Shown here piece after piece: positions 8,059-18,232 of a stretch of DNA of 64,000 bases. The stretch's first letter is position 1, and every line of letters begins with the position of its first letter. Below the pieces are notes generated by a model, which saw nothing but the letters and a program-made list of their open reading frames with translations, was not told the origin of the DNA and ran no database searches. The position numbers were made by a program, and so were the translations under genes. The DNA is from Bacteroidota bacterium (lineage in GTDB: Bacteria; Bacteroidota; Bacteroidia; B-17B0; Aurantibacillaceae): NCBI GenBank assembly GCA_020403265.1, contig JADBXZ010000031.1:1-64000 (forward strand), given 5' to 3'.

Positions 8059-8868
8059 ATGAGAATTCTTTTCTTCATATTACTAACTACGTGCTTTTTT
8101 TGCAAAGTTTCATGCCAAAATGCAGATTCGTTGACCATTTTTTATATCGAAAGTAAGCCGTTTGCATTTAAAAACGGTGATAATTACACTGGTATTGAAT
8201 TTGACATTTTTAATGAATATGCTGCTTGGCTTAAAGGCAACAAAAACATTAATTTAGTAATCAATTATAAAAATTACTCAAACTTTAATAATTTTTATAC
8301 AGACCTTAAGAGTTCTAAAAAAACAACTATTGGGCTTGGGTCGGTATCTAACACGTTGGAAAGACAAAAAGAAGTGGACTTTACAAACGGTTACATGAAA
8401 AATGTAGCTTTTTGTATAACAAATGGCAATGCACCAGACATCAAATCAAAAAACAAAGATGAAATAGTGAAAGTATTGGGGGCAATGTCCGCACTTACAC
8501 TTTCAAACACTGTTGTAGAAAAACATTGTAACGAGCTGAAAAAGTTATTCATTCCTGATTTAAAAATAAAATATCAAAATTCATCAGAAGAGATTTTAAA
8601 TGAAGTTGCTAAAAATGTTCTGAACTTTGGTTATGTTGATGCAGTTGATTTTTGGTTTTTTTTAAAGGCTAACCCGGGCAAATTTTTAAAAATGCAACGA
8701 AGTTTAAGTCAATCAAAAGATCAATTAGCATACGTTTTACCTAAAGGAAGCAAACATAAAGCTCTTTTTAATGAGTTTTTTAACTCGTTTAAATTATCAA
8801 AGAACTATCGCATCATTCTTGAGAAATACGTTGGGAGTTATATGACCCAAAACCTCGCAGTGAACTGA
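8059..8868 (+). CDS. Extracellular solute-binding protein, family 3 type
   Basis: This 269-residue protein has an N-terminal signal peptide (hydrophobic FFILLTTCFF, likely cleavage near residue 19-20). The mature part has the two-lobe binding-protein order: an early FYIESKPFAF and YTGIEFDIFNEYA, a middle RQKEVDFTNGYM, and a late LAYVLPKGSKH. This resembles SBP_bac_3 proteins that bind amino acids or activate receptors. No permease or ATPase gene is adjacent, so it may be a stand-alone sensor or an orphan. It begins a possible operon with the RDD protein 4 bases downstream. Confidence 0.7.
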   Translation: MRILFFILLTTCFFCKVSCQNADSLTIFYIESKPFAFKNGDNYTGIEFDIFNEYAAWLKGNKNINLVINYKNYSNFNNFYTDLKSSKKTTIGLGSVSNTLERQKEVDFTNGYMKNVAFCITNGNAPDIKSKNKDEIVKVLGAMSALTLSNTVVEKHCNELKKLFIPDLKIKYQNSSEEILNEVAKNVLNFGYVDAVDFWFFLKANPGKFLKMQRSLSQSKDQLAYVLPKGSKHKALFNEFFNSFKLSKNYRIILEKYVGSYMTQNLAVN

Positions 8869-8872
8869 TTTT

Positions 8873-9466
8873 ATGCAAAAAATCACAGAGATTAAAGAAC
8901 AATACACTACTCAACGCTATGAAAAAGTTAATGGAGAGCGTGTGAAAATTGATAAGGTACTTACACGGTATAAGGAAGTTAAATACGTTACTGGTTGGCC
9001 TAGGCTTGGGCATTTTCTTTTAGATCGTTTGTTCTTTACGGCATTTGCATTTTTATTTTATGTTTTCGTTGGTTTGATTTTTGGTTTTTTAGGTCAAAAT
9101 AGTTTACAGGCTGCCATACAATTTGTTGATAGTTACGAGCTATATATTAACTACTTTTTATTGCAACCCATTTTTTACTTTGTTTTCGAATTCGCGTTAC
9201 AAGCTAGTCCGGCTAAATTAATTCTTAAAAGAATTGTAGTTGATGAATATGGAAATAAGCCAACTATGAAACAGTTTTTTATCCGATCCATTTCGAGGGC
9301 AATTCCCTTTGAACCTCTATCGTGTTTTGGTACTTTAGGCTGGCATGATACGGCAAGCGATACATTTGTAATTCGTAAAAAAGATTTAGAAGAACTAAAA
9401 CTTTCATTACAAATTGCGCAATTTGACATGAATCTTAAATCTGAACCAAACAATGCTGGCAGTTGA
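8873..9466 (+). CDS. RDD family membrane protein
   Basis: This 197-residue protein starts with a charged cytoplasmic stretch. The RDD-like segment WPRLGHFLLDRLFFTAFAF follows, where LLDRL replaces the literal RDD, with two strongly hydrophobic helices (about residues 55-80 and 95-115) and the typical later block SPAKLILKRIVVD…RSISRAIPFEP. RDD proteins are small inner-membrane proteins of mostly unknown function, some linked to ion or Na+ transport. It lies 4 bases after the binding-protein gene and overlaps the DUF3109 gene by 14 bases. Function cannot be refined further. Confidence 0.8.
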   Translation: MQKITEIKEQYTTQRYEKVNGERVKIDKVLTRYKEVKYVTGWPRLGHFLLDRLFFTAFAFLFYVFVGLIFGFLGQNSLQAAIQFVDSYELYINYFLLQPIFYFVFEFALQASPAKLILKRIVVDEYGNKPTMKQFFIRSISRAIPFEPLSCFGTLGWHDTASDTFVIRKKDLEELKLSLQIAQFDMNLKSEPNNAGS

Positions 9467-10034
9467 AAATATACTTATAAGCGAAAATGTTCTTGAAAAA
9501 AAATTTGTTTGCGATTTAAATGCATGCAAAGGAGAATGCTGTGTAGCCGGAGATAGCGGAGCACCATTAGAAAAAGAAGAACTTAAAATTATTGACGAGA
9601 TTTTACCCAAAATAAAACCTTACTTGAGAAAAGAAGGACTTGAAGCCATCAAGAAAAATGGTCCGTATGTTGTTGATGGCGATGGTGATTATACAACCAC
9701 TTTAGTTAATGAAGGAGCAGAATGTGCTTTTGTTATTTTTGATGAAAACAATATTGCTAAATGTGCTATTGAACAAGCTTACAACGATAAAATGGTACAT
9801 TGGAAAAAACCCATAAGTTGTCATTTATACCCAATAAGAGTAAGCCAGTTAAAAAATTATACTGCTTTAAATTACCATCATTGGAATATTTGCAAGCCGG
9901 CATGCGAATGTGGTAAAAAATTAGATGTTCCGGTTTACAAATTTTTAAAAGAACCGCTAATTAGAAAATTTGGAGAAAAGTGGTACAAAGCTCTGATACA
10001 AAATGCAGAACTCTATTTAAAAAAAAATAAATAA
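9453..10034 (+). CDS. DUF3109 family cysteine-rich protein
   Basis: This 193-residue cytoplasmic protein has an N-terminal CDLNACKGECCVAGDSGAPL and a later C…HLYPIRV plus CKPACECGKK. The spaced cysteines are the mark of DUF3109, distantly like the Zn/Fe-binding YkgJ group. A metal site is likely; no reaction is known. It overlaps the RDD gene by 14 bases, and its stop shares a base with the start of the next gene (TAATG at 10032-10036), suggesting translational coupling along the run. Confidence 0.85.
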   Translation: MLAVENILISENVLEKKFVCDLNACKGECCVAGDSGAPLEKEELKIIDEILPKIKPYLRKEGLEAIKKNGPYVVDGDGDYTTTLVNEGAECAFVIFDENNIAKCAIEQAYNDKMVHWKKPISCHLYPIRVSQLKNYTALNYHHWNICKPACECGKKLDVPVYKFLKEPLIRKFGEKWYKALIQNAELYLKKNK

Positions 10035-10963
10035 TGAAAATTTTAATTACCGGTAGTAACGGACTTTTGGGTCAAAAATTAGTTTACAAGTTAAAAAATA
10101 AACTTGGTAAAAATTTGATTGCCACAGCAAGAGGTGAAAACAGACTAGTCGATAAATTTAACTACACATACGAATCGCTTGATATAACGGATGAAGCAGC
10201 GGTGAATCAACTTTTTACAATTTATATGCCAGATGTTGTTATAAACACAGCTGCCATGACTAACGTAGACGCTTGTGAAACTGATAAGGAAAATTGCTGG
10301 AAACTGAATGTTGAAGCTGTTAAATACCAAGTAAATGCCTTAACAAACTTAAATAAAAAAAACGAAGATTATTGCCCGCATTTTATTCACCTCAGCACCG
10401 ATTTTATTTTTGATGGAACAAAAGGTCCGTTAGATGAAAATGCAATACCAAACCCATTAAGTTATTATGCTGAAAGTAAATTAGCGGCAGAGAAAATTGT
10501 TCAATCAAGTGAGCTAAACTGGGCAATTGCAAGAACTGTATTGGTATATGGAATAGTAGACAATATGAGTAGAAGCAATATTGTACTTTGGGTAAAACAA
10601 AATTTGGAGCAAGGAAAAGTAATTAATGTTGTGGATGATCAGTTTAGAACGCCTACACTGGCTGAAGATTTAGCGGATGGATGTATATTAATTGCTGAAA
10701 AAAAAGCACATGGAATTTATAACATTAGCGGTAAAGATTTTTATAGCATTTTAGAGTTAGCAAATCTTGTTGCAGATTACTATCAACTAGATAAAACATT
10801 GATTAAACCAAGCAAAAGTTCTGACATTAAACAGCCTGCTAAACGTCCTCCAATTACCGGTTTCATTATTGACAAAGCGATAAAGGATCTAGGTTATAAC
10901 CCTCATAGCTTCGTTGAGGGTATCCAAATACTGGAAGAACAAATAAAATCTATTCAAAAATAA
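10034..10963 (+). CDS. SDR sugar-nucleotide reductase, RmlD-like
   Basis: This 309-residue extended SDR protein has the Rossmann motif ITGSNGLLGQKL at the N terminus and NTAAMTNVDACE, typical of dTDP-4-dehydrorhamnose reductase (RmlD). The substrate-binding region has HLSTDFIFDG and the catalytic YAESKLAAE (YxxxK). RmlD makes dTDP-rhamnose, but the other rml genes are not nearby, so only a general NAD(P)-dependent sugar-nucleotide reductase is certain. It is the last gene of the run starting at 8059. Confidence 0.75.
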   Translation: MKILITGSNGLLGQKLVYKLKNKLGKNLIATARGENRLVDKFNYTYESLDITDEAAVNQLFTIYMPDVVINTAAMTNVDACETDKENCWKLNVEAVKYQVNALTNLNKKNEDYCPHFIHLSTDFIFDGTKGPLDENAIPNPLSYYAESKLAAEKIVQSSELNWAIARTVLVYGIVDNMSRSNIVLWVKQNLEQGKVINVVDDQFRTPTLAEDLADGCILIAEKKAHGIYNISGKDFYSILELANLVADYYQLDKTLIKPSKSSDIKQPAKRPPITGFIIDKAIKDLGYNPHSFVEGIQILEEQIKSIQK

Positions 10964-11085
10964 ACAGAAACATTACCGCATAGCGCTTTCAGAACAATTA
11001 CGATAATAGCAAAGTACTGTTAATATTTATCTTTTTTTAAGAGCGTGTACGAACTTACTTTTCATAATTTTAGTAAAAATTACTT

Positions 11086-12573
11086 GTGTTAAATCCAGTT
11101 AAAAAACTTGCAGGGCAAACCCTTATATATGGTTTAGGCACAATTTTACCTCGCTTTTTAAATTACCTTTTAACACCTTTACTAACCTACATTTTTAGTA
11201 AACCGGTTGATTATGGTGTCAATTCAGAATTCTACTCGTACATTGCCTTTTTTAATGTCATTTTCACCTATGGTATGGAAACTGCCTTCTTCAACTTCTC
11301 CAATAAGAGAGAAGATAAACAAACTGTTTTTCATACTGCACTGACATCTATTTTTATTTCAACTATTGGTTTTAGCATTATTCTTTTGCTTTTCTCTCAA
11401 TCAATTGCCAATTGGATGGATTATGAGAACAAAGTGCAATATGTGTTTTGGGTGGTGCTAATTTTAGCAACCGATGCGTTAATGGCAATTCCTTTTGCGC
11501 AATTGCGTTTGCAAAACAAATCGTTAAAATTCGCATTAATAAAAGGAGCTAACGTTTTGGTAAACATTAGTTTGCATATTTTCTTTTTTGTATTTTGTAA
11601 ACAAGCTTACGAAGAAAATCCAACAAGTAGTTTAGCAAGCTTTTATAATCCTGAAATCGGAATAGGCTATTCTTTCTTTGCAAACTTAATAGCCAATATA
11701 GTATCCTTATTATGTTTAGCCAAAGAATTTTTTGGCTTTAAATTTCAATTTGATAAGGCTCTTTGGAAAGAGATGATACACTATGCCTGGCCATTATTAA
11801 TTTTAGGTTTAGCAGGAATGGTTAATGAAACATTTGACAGAATAATTCTAAAACATTTATTGCCAGAGGGCCAAGGACAATGGGCGCAAGGTGTTTATGG
11901 GGCGTGCTACAAAATTGCTATTTTAATGACCGTTTTTATACAAGCCTTTAGATATGCAGCTGAACCATTCTTTTTTAATAATGCACAAAACAAAGATTCG
12001 AAAAAAGTAAATGCTTTTGTAATGAAGGTTTTTATGATATTTTGTTCGTTTATTTTTTTATTTACCATGATGAATTTGCCCATTATTAAATACATGGTAA
12101 GTGAGGAGTATCGGGTTGGTTTATCTGTAGTTCCGATATTGCTTCTGGCAAATTTATTTTTAGGTGCTTATTATAATTTAAGCATTTGGTATAAGTTAAC
12201 CGGGCAAACGAAATATGGCGCAAGTATTACAATTGTAGGCGCAGCAATTACTTTAATTATTAATTTTATTTTCATTCCTCAATATAGTTTCATGGCTTCA
12301 GCATGGGCTACCTTGGCGGCTTATTTGGTAATGACTATTATTTCTTACTTACTAGGAAAGAAACACTATCCAATAAATTATAATTTACGTGCGATTGGCT
12401 TATTCTTTATGATGGCTTTAGGTTTTTATTTTGTATCCTTTATTTGGGCCGATTTAGAAAATAGATGGCTTAAATTGTTATTAAATAATTTATTGGTTTT
12501 ATTGTATTTGTTTTTATTTTACAAGTTAGAATTCTCCAATCTAAAAAATATCAAAAGCAATGCTAAAGGTTAA
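11086..12573 (+). CDS. Polysaccharide/lipid flippase of the MATE/MOP superfamily
   Basis: This 495-residue integral membrane protein has about 12-14 hydrophobic helices and a conserved N-terminal amphipathic lead ([28 protein letters not shown]). That matches Wzx/MurJ-like oligosaccharide flippases of the MVF/MOP group. It would flip lipid-linked sugars across the inner membrane; which glycan is not shown. The start is GTG at 11086 (GTG TTA AAT CCA), since no in-frame ATG precedes the conserved region. The last 14 bases overlap dut. A MurJ role cannot be excluded. Confidence 0.8.
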   Translation: MLNPVKKLAGQTLIYGLGTILPRFLNYLLTPLLTYIFSKPVDYGVNSEFYSYIAFFNVIFTYGMETAFFNFSNKREDKQTVFHTALTSIFISTIGFSIILLLFSQSIANWMDYENKVQYVFWVVLILATDALMAIPFAQLRLQNKSLKFALIKGANVLVNISLHIFFFVFCKQAYEENPTSSLASFYNPEIGIGYSFFANLIANIVSLLCLAKEFFGFKFQFDKALWKEMIHYAWPLLILGLAGMVNETFDRIILKHLLPEGQGQWAQGVYGACYKIAILMTVFIQAFRYAAEPFFFNNAQNKDSKKVNAFVMKVFMIFCSFIFLFTMMNLPIIKYMVSEEYRVGLSVVPILLLANLFLGAYYNLSIWYKLTGQTKYGASITIVGAAITLIINFIFIPQYSFMASAWATLAAYLVMTIISYLLGKKHYPINYNLRAIGLFFMMALGFYFVSFIWADLENRWLKLLLNNLLVLLYLFLFYKLEFSNLKNIKSNAKG

Positions 12574-12994
12574 GGTCATCAACAAAAGCAAACATCAGTT
12601 ACCAAATTATGAAACTGCGCAAGCCGCTGGTTTAGATTTAAAAGCAAATATCAGCACTGAAATAATTTTAAAACCTTTACAACGTCTTTTAGTTGATACG
12701 GGTTTATTTATTGAATTACCAGTTGGTTACGAGGCTCAAATTCGTCCAAGAAGCGGTCTGGCTTTTAAACATGGCATTACGGTATTAAACTCTCCAGGCA
12801 CAATTGATGCAGATTACAGAGGCGAAGTAAAAGTATTACTTGTTAACTTAAGCGATACTGACTTTTTGATTAAGGATGGCGAAAGAATTGCTCAAATGAT
12901 TATTGCCAAGCATGAGCAAATTTTGTGGGAAGAAAGTGAAACATTAAATGATACCAATCGTGGAGCAGGCGGATTTGGAAGTACGGGAAAATAA
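12560..12994 (+). CDS. dut: dUTP diphosphatase
   Basis: This 144-residue trimeric dUTPase shows all five motifs in order: [30 protein letters not shown], and the C-terminal [10 protein letters not shown] arm. It hydrolyses dUTP to dUMP and PPi, keeping uracil out of DNA and feeding thymidylate synthesis. It overlaps the flippase by 14 bases and its 3' end overlaps the candidate start region of the next gene. Confidence 0.97.
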   Translation: MLKVKVINKSKHQLPNYETAQAAGLDLKANISTEIILKPLQRLLVDTGLFIELPVGYEAQIRPRSGLAFKHGITVLNSPGTIDADYRGEVKVLLVNLSDTDFLIKDGERIAQMIIAKHEQILWEESETLNDTNRGAGGFGSTGK

Positions 12995-13430
12995 AAAAAC
13001 CATTTGGTGGAAAACATTTACGGTTGAGGAACTAAATCAACTGAACCAAGCCACTTTAGGCGGATTTTTTCAAATTAAATTTATTGAAATCGGAGCTGAC
13101 TATATAATTGCAACAATGCCCATCCGAAATGAAGTGAAACAGCCGTTTGGTTTATTGCATGGAGGAGCTTCCGTTGCGCTTGCCGAGACCATCGGAAGTG
13201 TTGCCACGTTGTATTGTGTGAACCAAGATTTATTTATTGGAGTGGGAATTGAAATTAACGCTAACCATCTAAAATCGGTAACCACTGAAGTTGTAAAAGC
13301 AATTTGTAAGCCTCTAAAAATTGGTGGCAAGATTCATGTTTGGGATATCAAAATTTTTGACGAAGCTAAAGAACTGATATGTGTTTCTCGCTTCACCTGC
13401 ATGGTTGTTCCGAAACCAAAAAATCTATAG
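12948..13430 (+). CDS. Hotdog-fold thioesterase (PaaI/MenI-like); start uncertain
   Basis: The core [18 protein letters not shown] and the later [13 protein letters not shown] are typical of small hotdog thioesterases acting on aromatic or polyunsaturated acyl-CoA (DHNA-CoA or PaaI type). The ATG at 12948 would overlap dut by 47 bases and add residues unlike the family. Homologous proteins usually begin near the segment reading KKTIWWK, but no ATG exists there. TTG at 12975 is the closest alternative start; an ATT start is also imaginable. The 3' end overlaps the convergent threonine dehydrogenase gene by 6 bases. Confidence 0.8.
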   Translation: MIPIVEQADLEVRENKKTIWWKTFTVEELNQLNQATLGGFFQIKFIEIGADYIIATMPIRNEVKQPFGLLHGGASVALAETIGSVATLYCVNQDLFIGVGIEINANHLKSVTTEVVKAICKPLKIGGKIHVWDIKIFDEAKELICVSRFTCMVVPKPKNL

Positions 13431-14360
13431 TTTAATATTTTCGAGCATATTTTTTACCAATGCCTCTAAATTGTATTTCTCTTTCCAACCCCATTGCTCT
13501 CTGGCTTCTTGATCATTAATACTTTTTGGCCAGCTGTCTGCAATAGCCTGTCTAAAATCAGGCGCATAATCAATTCTAAATTCAGACAAATGCTTTTTTA
13601 TTTCATTGGCAATTTCAGCCGGCGTAAAACTTAAGCCACTTAAATTATAACTTCCTCTGATTTTAATTTTTTCTGATGGCGCATGCATTAATTCAATAGT
13701 TGCTCTTATAGCATCTTCCATGTGCATCATTGGTAATGCAGTATTTTCACTTAAAAAACTAGTGTAGTGATTGTGCTTAAGCGCTTCATGAAAAATATGT
13801 ACCGCATAATCTGTGGTGCCTCCACCCGGAGCACTCTTCCAGCCAATTAAACCAGGATATCGAATGCTTCGCACATCCACACCAAATTTTTTAAAATACC
13901 ATTCACACCAGCGTTCGCCGGCCTGTTTACTGATACCGTATATGGTGCTTGGTTCCATGACTGTGTATTGCGGCGTGTTTTCTCGAGGTGTCGTTGGTCC
14001 AAATACAGCAATACTACTTGGCCAGTAGATTTTTTGAATATGTTTTTCTTTAGCCAAATCTAATACATAAAACAAACTCTCCATGTTTAACTTCCATGCA
14101 AACATTGGATTTTGCTCTCCGGTTGCTGATAACAAAGCAGCCAAATGATATACCTGCGTTATTCCATGTTTTTTAACTATCTTAAATAAAGCATCTTTAT
14201 CTAATGCATCTAATTGCTCATACGGATTGTTGGCAAAATTACCCTCTGACTTGAGATCGCTTGGTATCACCTGATCGTTGCCATAACTTTTAGATAAATT
14301 CTCAGTAAGTTCAAGTCCTATTTGTCCGCCGGCGCCAATGATTAATATTTTCTCTTTCAT
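13425..14360 (-). CDS. L-threonine 3-dehydrogenase, SDR (UDP-galactose epimerase) type
   Basis: This 311-residue extended SDR protein has the NAD motif GAGGQIG, catalytic YGISK, and the segment RYPGLIGWKSAPGGGTTDYA, highly characteristic of the short-chain L-threonine dehydrogenases first described in psychrophilic flavobacteria. It oxidises threonine to 2-amino-3-ketobutyrate. The partner ligase (kbl) is not in the window. A TAGGTTTG element on the minus strand at 14407-14414 is a plausible -7 site, although no clear TTG lies at the right distance. It converges on the thioesterase gene. Confidence 0.88.
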   Translation of the reverse strand: MKEKILIIGAGGQIGLELTENLSKSYGNDQVIPSDLKSEGNFANNPYEQLDALDKDALFKIVKKHGITQVYHLAALLSATGEQNPMFAWKLNMESLFYVLDLAKEKHIQKIYWPSSIAVFGPTTPRENTPQYTVMEPSTIYGISKQAGERWCEWYFKKFGVDVRSIRYPGLIGWKSAPGGGTTDYAVHIFHEALKHNHYTSFLSENTALPMMHMEDAIRATIELMHAPSEKIKIRGSYNLSGLSFTPAEIANEIKKHLSEFRIDYAPDFRQAIADSWPKSINDQEAREQWGWKEKYNLEALVKNMLENIKL

Positions 14361-14499
14361 AAGTTAAGTTTCTTTAAGCTTGTTAAGGTAAAATTTTGTA
14401 CTTTTACAAACCTAACATTTTATTTGAAATTTTAAAAGGGAAACCTTTTAACCTCACTTAAAGTGTACAGAAATAGTATAACCTGCAATTATATCTATC

Positions 14500-15585
14500 A
14501 TGGCAAATTTATCGAACAGAATTGACAAAAATATTCTAAAGCAACGCATAAAAGAAGAAAGCATTGCACGAAAAACAGTATCCTTTTACAGATACGTTAA
14601 CATTGAAAATCCAAATGTATTAAGAGATCAGCTTTTTATAAACTGGTCGGCGCTCAATTGCTTTGGCCGTGTATACCTTGCACATGAAGGCATTAATGCA
14701 CAAATGAGTGTGCCAGAAGATAATTGGGACAAATTTGTAAACGAACTTTATGCCATTGATTTCTTTAAAGATGTGCCTTTTAAAATTGCAGTAGATGGGA
14801 ATGGAAAAAGTTTTTATAAGCTCATTGTAAAAGTTAGAACTAAAATTGTTGCAGATGGCATCAACGACCCAGCCTTTGACCCTTCTAATACCGGAAAGTA
14901 TTTAAATGCAAAAGAATTTAATGACGCTATTTCGCAAAAAGATACAATTGTTGTCGACATGCGTAATCATTATGAAAGTGAAGTGGGTAAATTTGAAAAC
15001 GCTTTTTGCCCGGATGCCGATACGTTCCGAGAAGAGTTACCTGTAGTAGTTGAACACTTGAAAGGGATGGAAGATAAAAAAATCATCATGTATTGCACCG
15101 GTGGCATACGTTGTGAAAAAGCCAGTGCCTTTTTAAAACATAAAGGCTTTAAAGATGTTGGCCATTTAAAAGGCGGCATCATTCAGTATGCACAGGAAGT
15201 GAAAGAACAACAATTGGAAAGCAAATTTAAAGGCATTAATTTTGTTTTTGACGAAAGAATTGGAGAGAGAATAACAGAAGATGTTATTAGTAAATGCCAT
15301 CAATGCGGCAAACCTTGCGATTCACACACCAATTGCAAAAACGATGATTGTCATTTATTATTCATACAATGCACTGATTGTGCCGAAAAAATGAACGGCT
15401 GTTGTACACCGGAGTGCATGCACATTGCAAGTTTACCAATTGACGAACAAAGATTAAGACGTAAAGGACGTCTGAAAAACGGTCCTGAATGTTTGGCTGT
15501 TTATAAAAGCAGATTGAGGCCCAACTTGGCAGAGATTCTTAAAAAAGAAAAATCGCTTAGCATTCATCTTAATGAAGGAACTTAA
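14500..15585 (+). CDS. trhO: tRNA uridine(34) hydroxylase TrhO (rhodanese type)
   Basis: This 361-residue protein of the YceA/TrhO family has an N-terminal acylphosphatase-like domain (YRYVNIENP … GRVYLAHEGINAQMS), a rhodanese domain with the active-site loop YCTGGIRCEKAS (catalytic C199), and a C-terminal cysteine cluster (CHQCGKPCDSHTNC … CHLLF … CTDCAEK). It makes 5-hydroxyuridine at tRNA position 34 in an oxygen-dependent manner. The next gene overlaps its last 14 bases. Confidence 0.93.
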   Translation: MANLSNRIDKNILKQRIKEESIARKTVSFYRYVNIENPNVLRDQLFINWSALNCFGRVYLAHEGINAQMSVPEDNWDKFVNELYAIDFFKDVPFKIAVDGNGKSFYKLIVKVRTKIVADGINDPAFDPSNTGKYLNAKEFNDAISQKDTIVVDMRNHYESEVGKFENAFCPDADTFREELPVVVEHLKGMEDKKIIMYCTGGIRCEKASAFLKHKGFKDVGHLKGGIIQYAQEVKEQQLESKFKGINFVFDERIGERITEDVISKCHQCGKPCDSHTNCKNDDCHLLFIQCTDCAEKMNGCCTPECMHIASLPIDEQRLRRKGRLKNGPECLAVYKSRLRPNLAEILKKEKSLSIHLNEGT

Positions 15586-17641
15586 GCTAATACTTATATT
15601 ATTTATTTTTAATTCTACTTTTTTATGTTCTCAGAATAAAAAGCACGCTACTAACATTAATAAAATTTTAGTACCATTAAGTAAGGCCTCAAAATTAAAG
15701 GATTCCACCCTTTTCCATTCGAACTATATTAGATTAGTATCACTCGCTAAAAAATCGAATGATCAGTATTTATATGCCTGTTTATTGGACAAAAAAGGAG
15801 TATATCTTTATTATTTGGGATTATATAAAGAGGCTATCACTTATTATGATTCCGCTATTAATATTGCAGTTTTGAATTCATTTGATAGTTCATTAATAGG
15901 ATTTTACATGAATAGAGGTGCAATAAACTATAGTGTCCAAAATTTTACCGAAGCCTTAAAGAATTATAAACAGAGTGAATCACTGATGCTAAAGATAAAA
16001 TCACCAAATATAGGAGGATTACTGGCAAATATTTCGCTTCTCTATCGAGAAATCGGAGACATTCCAAATGCAAAAAGTTACTTAAATAGATCTATACCAT
16101 TTATTAAAGCTGCTAAAGACACATTAGGTTACGCAATAGCTTTAAATAATTTAGGTTTAATATACAAAGATGAAAAAAACCATAAATCAGCTGATAGTAT
16201 TTATAAACTGGGTTACGAATACACTAAAAGGTATAAATTAGATAAGTACTTTTCAGACGTTACGTTTAATCTGATTATTAATCTTTTAAATTTAAGGCAA
16301 TTTACTGAAGCAATTGGCTACGAATTAGAATTACTTGAACATCTTAAAAAATATAACGACCCCGCGTTCGAAAAATTGTTACTTCAAACCATTGCTAAAA
16401 CATATATGGACCTTGATAAAATGAAGGAGGCCATGAAATACATTGAACTTTTCGAGAAAATTGGAGTAACAGATGAAACTATTGATAAAGATGAACAGGT
16501 AATGTTACTTAATGCAGCAGAAATATATTTTAAACTAAATGACTATAAAAAAGCAGCAAAAACATACAAAAAATACTATGACATGAATGACGCGAATAGT
16601 TCAAGTTCTGACCTATACAATGTAAACCAATTGACCCATAGCTATGAAAAAATTCAAGACTCTATACGAAATGCGAAAGAACTGGAAATAGCTCAACTTG
16701 AACTTACGCACAGTCAGGAAACCTCTGAATACAAATTACAACTACAGCGTATATTACTCCTTTCGTCCTTGGTTGTATTAATTGGAATTATTGTATTCGC
16801 ATTATTATTGTATAAATCTAATAAATTAAAGGAAAAAACAAATATTGAAATCTCAATTCAAAAAAAATTATTATCTGAAAAGAACAACGAAATAACAGAT
16901 TCGATAAGATATGCCAAAAACATCCAAACCTCGTTGCTTCCATCAAATCATATTTTAAAAAAAACACTAAACGATTACTTTCTATTGTATCTCCCAAAAG
17001 ATATTGTAAGTGGTGACTTTTATTGGACAAAAGAAATTACAATTAATGAAGTACTAATTGGTGTGGCAGATTGCACAGGGCATGGCGTGCCTGGCGCAAT
17101 ACTTAGTGCATTAAGTATTCAATTGCTTAACGAAATTACAGAGAAACACTATGAACCAAGCGAAATTTTAAAGGAATTAAATCTTAAACTAAAATCGCAG
17201 TTACAATTCCAGTCAGAACACTACTCACGAGATGGACTTGATATTTGTCTTTGCAAGTATAACAAAGTAACCGGTCAAGTTATATTTTCCGGCGCCAATC
17301 GAAACTTATGGATTTTTAATAAAGGAGGTTTCATTAAAGAATTAAAAGCTACCAAAGCAGGAATTGCCGGACATACTGAAAATCATCAAGTTTTTGAGCA
17401 ACATAGTGAAATATATGAAAAAGATACTTTCTTTATTCTCTCTACTGATGGTTATGCTGACCAATTTGGCGGTGATTTGAATAAAAAAATCACAACTAAA
17501 GAATTTAAAAAATTTATTTCCGAAAAAAGTAACAAAAATTTAAATGTAATTGGTGAGTATATAAAAGAAAAATATTTAACTTGGAAGAAAAATTCAGACC
17601 AAATTGATGATGTTTGCGTAATTGGATTTAAAATAATTTAA
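15572..17641 (+). CDS. TPR receptor with C-terminal SpoIIE/PP2C phosphatase domain
   Basis: This 689-residue protein has an N-terminal signal-like segment (LILILFIFNSTFLCS), about six or more TPR-type helical repeats (residues ~30-380), one transmembrane helix (~394-414, LLLSSLVVLIGIIVFALLLY), a coiled coil, and a SpoIIE phosphatase domain (~440-689). The PP2C metal motifs are present: VADCTGHGVPGA and ILSTDGYADQFGG. The layout suggests a periplasmic TPR sensor controlling a cytoplasmic serine phosphatase, common in Bacteroidota. It overlaps trhO by 14 bases. Target proteins are unknown. Confidence 0.88.
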   Translation: MKELKLILILFIFNSTFLCSQNKKHATNINKILVPLSKASKLKDSTLFHSNYIRLVSLAKKSNDQYLYACLLDKKGVYLYYLGLYKEAITYYDSAINIAVLNSFDSSLIGFYMNRGAINYSVQNFTEALKNYKQSESLMLKIKSPNIGGLLANISLLYREIGDIPNAKSYLNRSIPFIKAAKDTLGYAIALNNLGLIYKDEKNHKSADSIYKLGYEYTKRYKLDKYFSDVTFNLIINLLNLRQFTEAIGYELELLEHLKKYNDPAFEKLLLQTIAKTYMDLDKMKEAMKYIELFEKIGVTDETIDKDEQVMLLNAAEIYFKLNDYKKAAKTYKKYYDMNDANSSSSDLYNVNQLTHSYEKIQDSIRNAKELEIAQLELTHSQETSEYKLQLQRILLLSSLVVLIGIIVFALLLYKSNKLKEKTNIEISIQKKLLSEKNNEITDSIRYAKNIQTSLLPSNHILKKTLNDYFLLYLPKDIVSGDFYWTKEITINEVLIGVADCTGHGVPGAILSALSIQLLNEITEKHYEPSEILKELNLKLKSQLQFQSEHYSRDGLDICLCKYNKVTGQVIFSGANRNLWIFNKGGFIKELKATKAGIAGHTENHQVFEQHSEIYEKDTFFILSTDGYADQFGGDLNKKITTKEFKKFISEKSNKNLNVIGEYIKEKYLTWKKNSDQIDDVCVIGFKII

Positions 17642-17652
17642 ATTAATAAAAT

Positions 17653-18213
17653 ATGAAAGCGAAGCTTAAAATTAAAATTTCGTTACTACTTTTTGTGACG
17701 TTAGTATTAAATATTGGTTTACTTAATCTATCCTGCAAAAAAACCAAGGAAAAAGTTGATGAATTAACCGAATTTGACATCAATTACACCACCAATTTAA
17801 CGGTTCCTTCGCACACGCTGGCAACCAATGTCCCCGTTGATTTTACAACACCCGATATTTCAACCAACAGCTCCAACAAATTTTTGGAGAATAACACAAC
17901 GCGTGAGTTAGTTAGTGAAATAAAACTAACTAAGTACAATATTTCTGTTGCAACAGGAAATTTAGACTTCTTAAAATCACTTTCTATTTACATTAAGTCA
18001 ACTAGTGGTGAAACTTTAATTGGAACAAAAACTAATATACCTGCAGGCGTTAGTGAAACACAATTAGATTTAGCTGATGTAAATATTAAATCCTTTATCA
18101 TTGAACCTTCGATGAAATTTAGGGTTACAGTAACCATTGATGCGAGTACTGTAAATGGTCAGAATTTAAAAATGGACCAAACCGTTCGCGTTAAAGCAAT
18201 ATTATCAAAATAA
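17653..18213 (+). CDS. Putative lipoprotein, function unknown
   Basis: This 186-residue protein has a basic N terminus, a hydrophobic helix and a lipobox-like LNLSC (C28), followed by KKTKEKVDEL, so it should be lipid-anchored. The remainder is threonine- and asparagine-rich and predicted to be beta-strand, with no recognised domain. It starts 11 bases after the SpoIIE-phosphatase gene and lies just before homogentisate dioxygenase. The neighbours give no clue to its role. Confidence 0.7.
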   Translation: MKAKLKIKISLLLFVTLVLNIGLLNLSCKKTKEKVDELTEFDINYTTNLTVPSHTLATNVPVDFTTPDISTNSSNKFLENNTTRELVSEIKLTKYNISVATGNLDFLKSLSIYIKSTSGETLIGTKTNIPAGVSETQLDLADVNIKSFIIEPSMKFRVTVTIDASTVNGQNLKMDQTVRVKAILSK

Positions 18214-18232
18214 TTCAACTAGCTTATTTATT

